Shown here: positions 63,731-64,000 of the stretch, in pieces | Layout: each line of letters opens with the position of its first letter | How positions within the stretch are numbered: position 1 is the stretch's first letter | From: Nemertoderma westbladi | Lineage: Eukaryota > Xenacoelomorpha > Nemertodermatida > Nemertodermatidae | Assembly: GCA_032718475.1 (NCBI GenBank) | Contig: JAUCBJ010009084.1 | Span: 1 to 64,000, forward strand | Reading direction: 5' to 3' | DNA: 64,000 bases | Translations under genes and position numbers: made by a program | Notes under the pieces: generated by a model | The model's database searches: none | Seen by the model: the letters and a program-made list of their open reading frames with translations, nothing else | What the model was told of the DNA's origin: nothing

Positions 63731-64000
63731 TTTTGATTGAATTTTGACTTCGTCGTCCATCCAGTCGCACTGGCGTCCGTAATGTCCCCGAAAGTTACAC
63801 TTCGAACATCGGTTATGCAACCGTGGACATGCCCCCATCCTGTGGCTCGACTCGCGGCAATAGAGACAACTAGTCCCTTTCTGGAACCGGTACAAACACC
63901 TGCTTTCCTGATGGGTCTGTCTCCCACAGTAGTCACAGCCGAGCACCAATGTCTCCCGCCCCACGTCGTCTTTCGTCCCAAGCGATCTCCGCGGTCTGTG
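63680..64000 (-). CDS. Zinc-knuckle protein fragment, cut by window edge and by satellite
   Basis: The frame is open from the window end. It contains three perfect C-x2-C-x4-H-x4-C knuckles: CDYCGRQTHQESRC, CLYCRESSHRMGAC and CSKCNFRGHYGRQC. Such triplets occur in Gag nucleocapsid regions of retroelements and in some host nucleic-acid-binding proteins. After CDWMDDEVK the sequence passes into satellite, and the stop at 63680 lies within it, so the C-terminus is not original. A gag fragment from another retroelement is most likely. Confidence 0.6.
   Translation of the reverse strand, partial: HRPRRSLGTKDDVGRETLVLGCDYCGRQTHQESRCLYRFQKGTSCLYCRESSHRMGACPRLHNRCSKCNFRGHYGRQCDWMDDEVKIQSKQSKLIHFQRKNVANNN

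Overview
This window reads as non-coding, repeat-dominated DNA from an animal genome, probably an invertebrate. BEL/Pao-type LTR retrotransposons, which are known from metazoans, supply nearly all recognisable coding sequence, and a roughly 415-bp AT-rich satellite fills most of the rest. There is no bacterial-style gene packing, and I recognise no host gene and no rRNA or tRNA. The species cannot be named from the sequence.

Layout, left to right. (1) 206-2301: the 3' end of a family-A element, with a gene I call ORF X (YPYD/zinc-motif protein) followed by a gene resembling a DEDD 3'-5' exonuclease. (2) About 2300-6493: a long LTR-like repeat with a CCAAT/TATA promoter, interrupted by a 1.56-kb piggyBac-like MITE (4316-5872). 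(3) 6494-15064: the leader and 5' half of a second family-A element (coiled-coil ORF1, a second ORF, gag, protease, start of RT). It is split by a 1.27-kb foldback element (12147-13420) and cut off by satellite. (4) 15065-20576: satellite, holding a second piggyBac-like MITE (18021-18869). (5) 20577-30843: a minus-strand element (B) with two almost identical 339-bp LTRs, a pre-gag region and gag-protease. It has no RT or integrase. A 36-bp minisatellite with a LINE fragment occupies the place of pol, and a second exonuclease-like gene lies before the 3' LTR. (6) 30844-45767: satellite. From about 33415 it is organised as an 8-monomer, roughly 3325-bp higher-order repeat; there is a 100-N gap at 44907-45006. 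(7) 45768-49054: an inverted copy of the family-A LTR with a short coding tail. (8) 49055-50641: satellite. (9) 51105-60851: a degenerate element C with ORF1, gag, protease, RT, RNase H, integrase and a short ORF X. (10) 60852-64000: promoter-bearing LTR-like sequence, a satellite fragment in reverse orientation, and a zinc-knuckle gene running off the edge.

How the parts work together. Each element follows the plan LTR, coiled-coil ORF1, second ORF, gag (with zinc knuckles where that part survives), aspartic protease, pol, 3' accessory genes, LTR. The 3' accessory genes (ORF X and the exonuclease-like protein) are the least expected part. Families A and C also carry family-specific short hairpins scattered through coding and non-coding sequence and read in different frames, so they look selected or spread as nucleic acid rather than as protein. 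Elements A and C are decayed by stops, frameshifts and deletions. B looks young by its LTRs but cannot encode its own pol.
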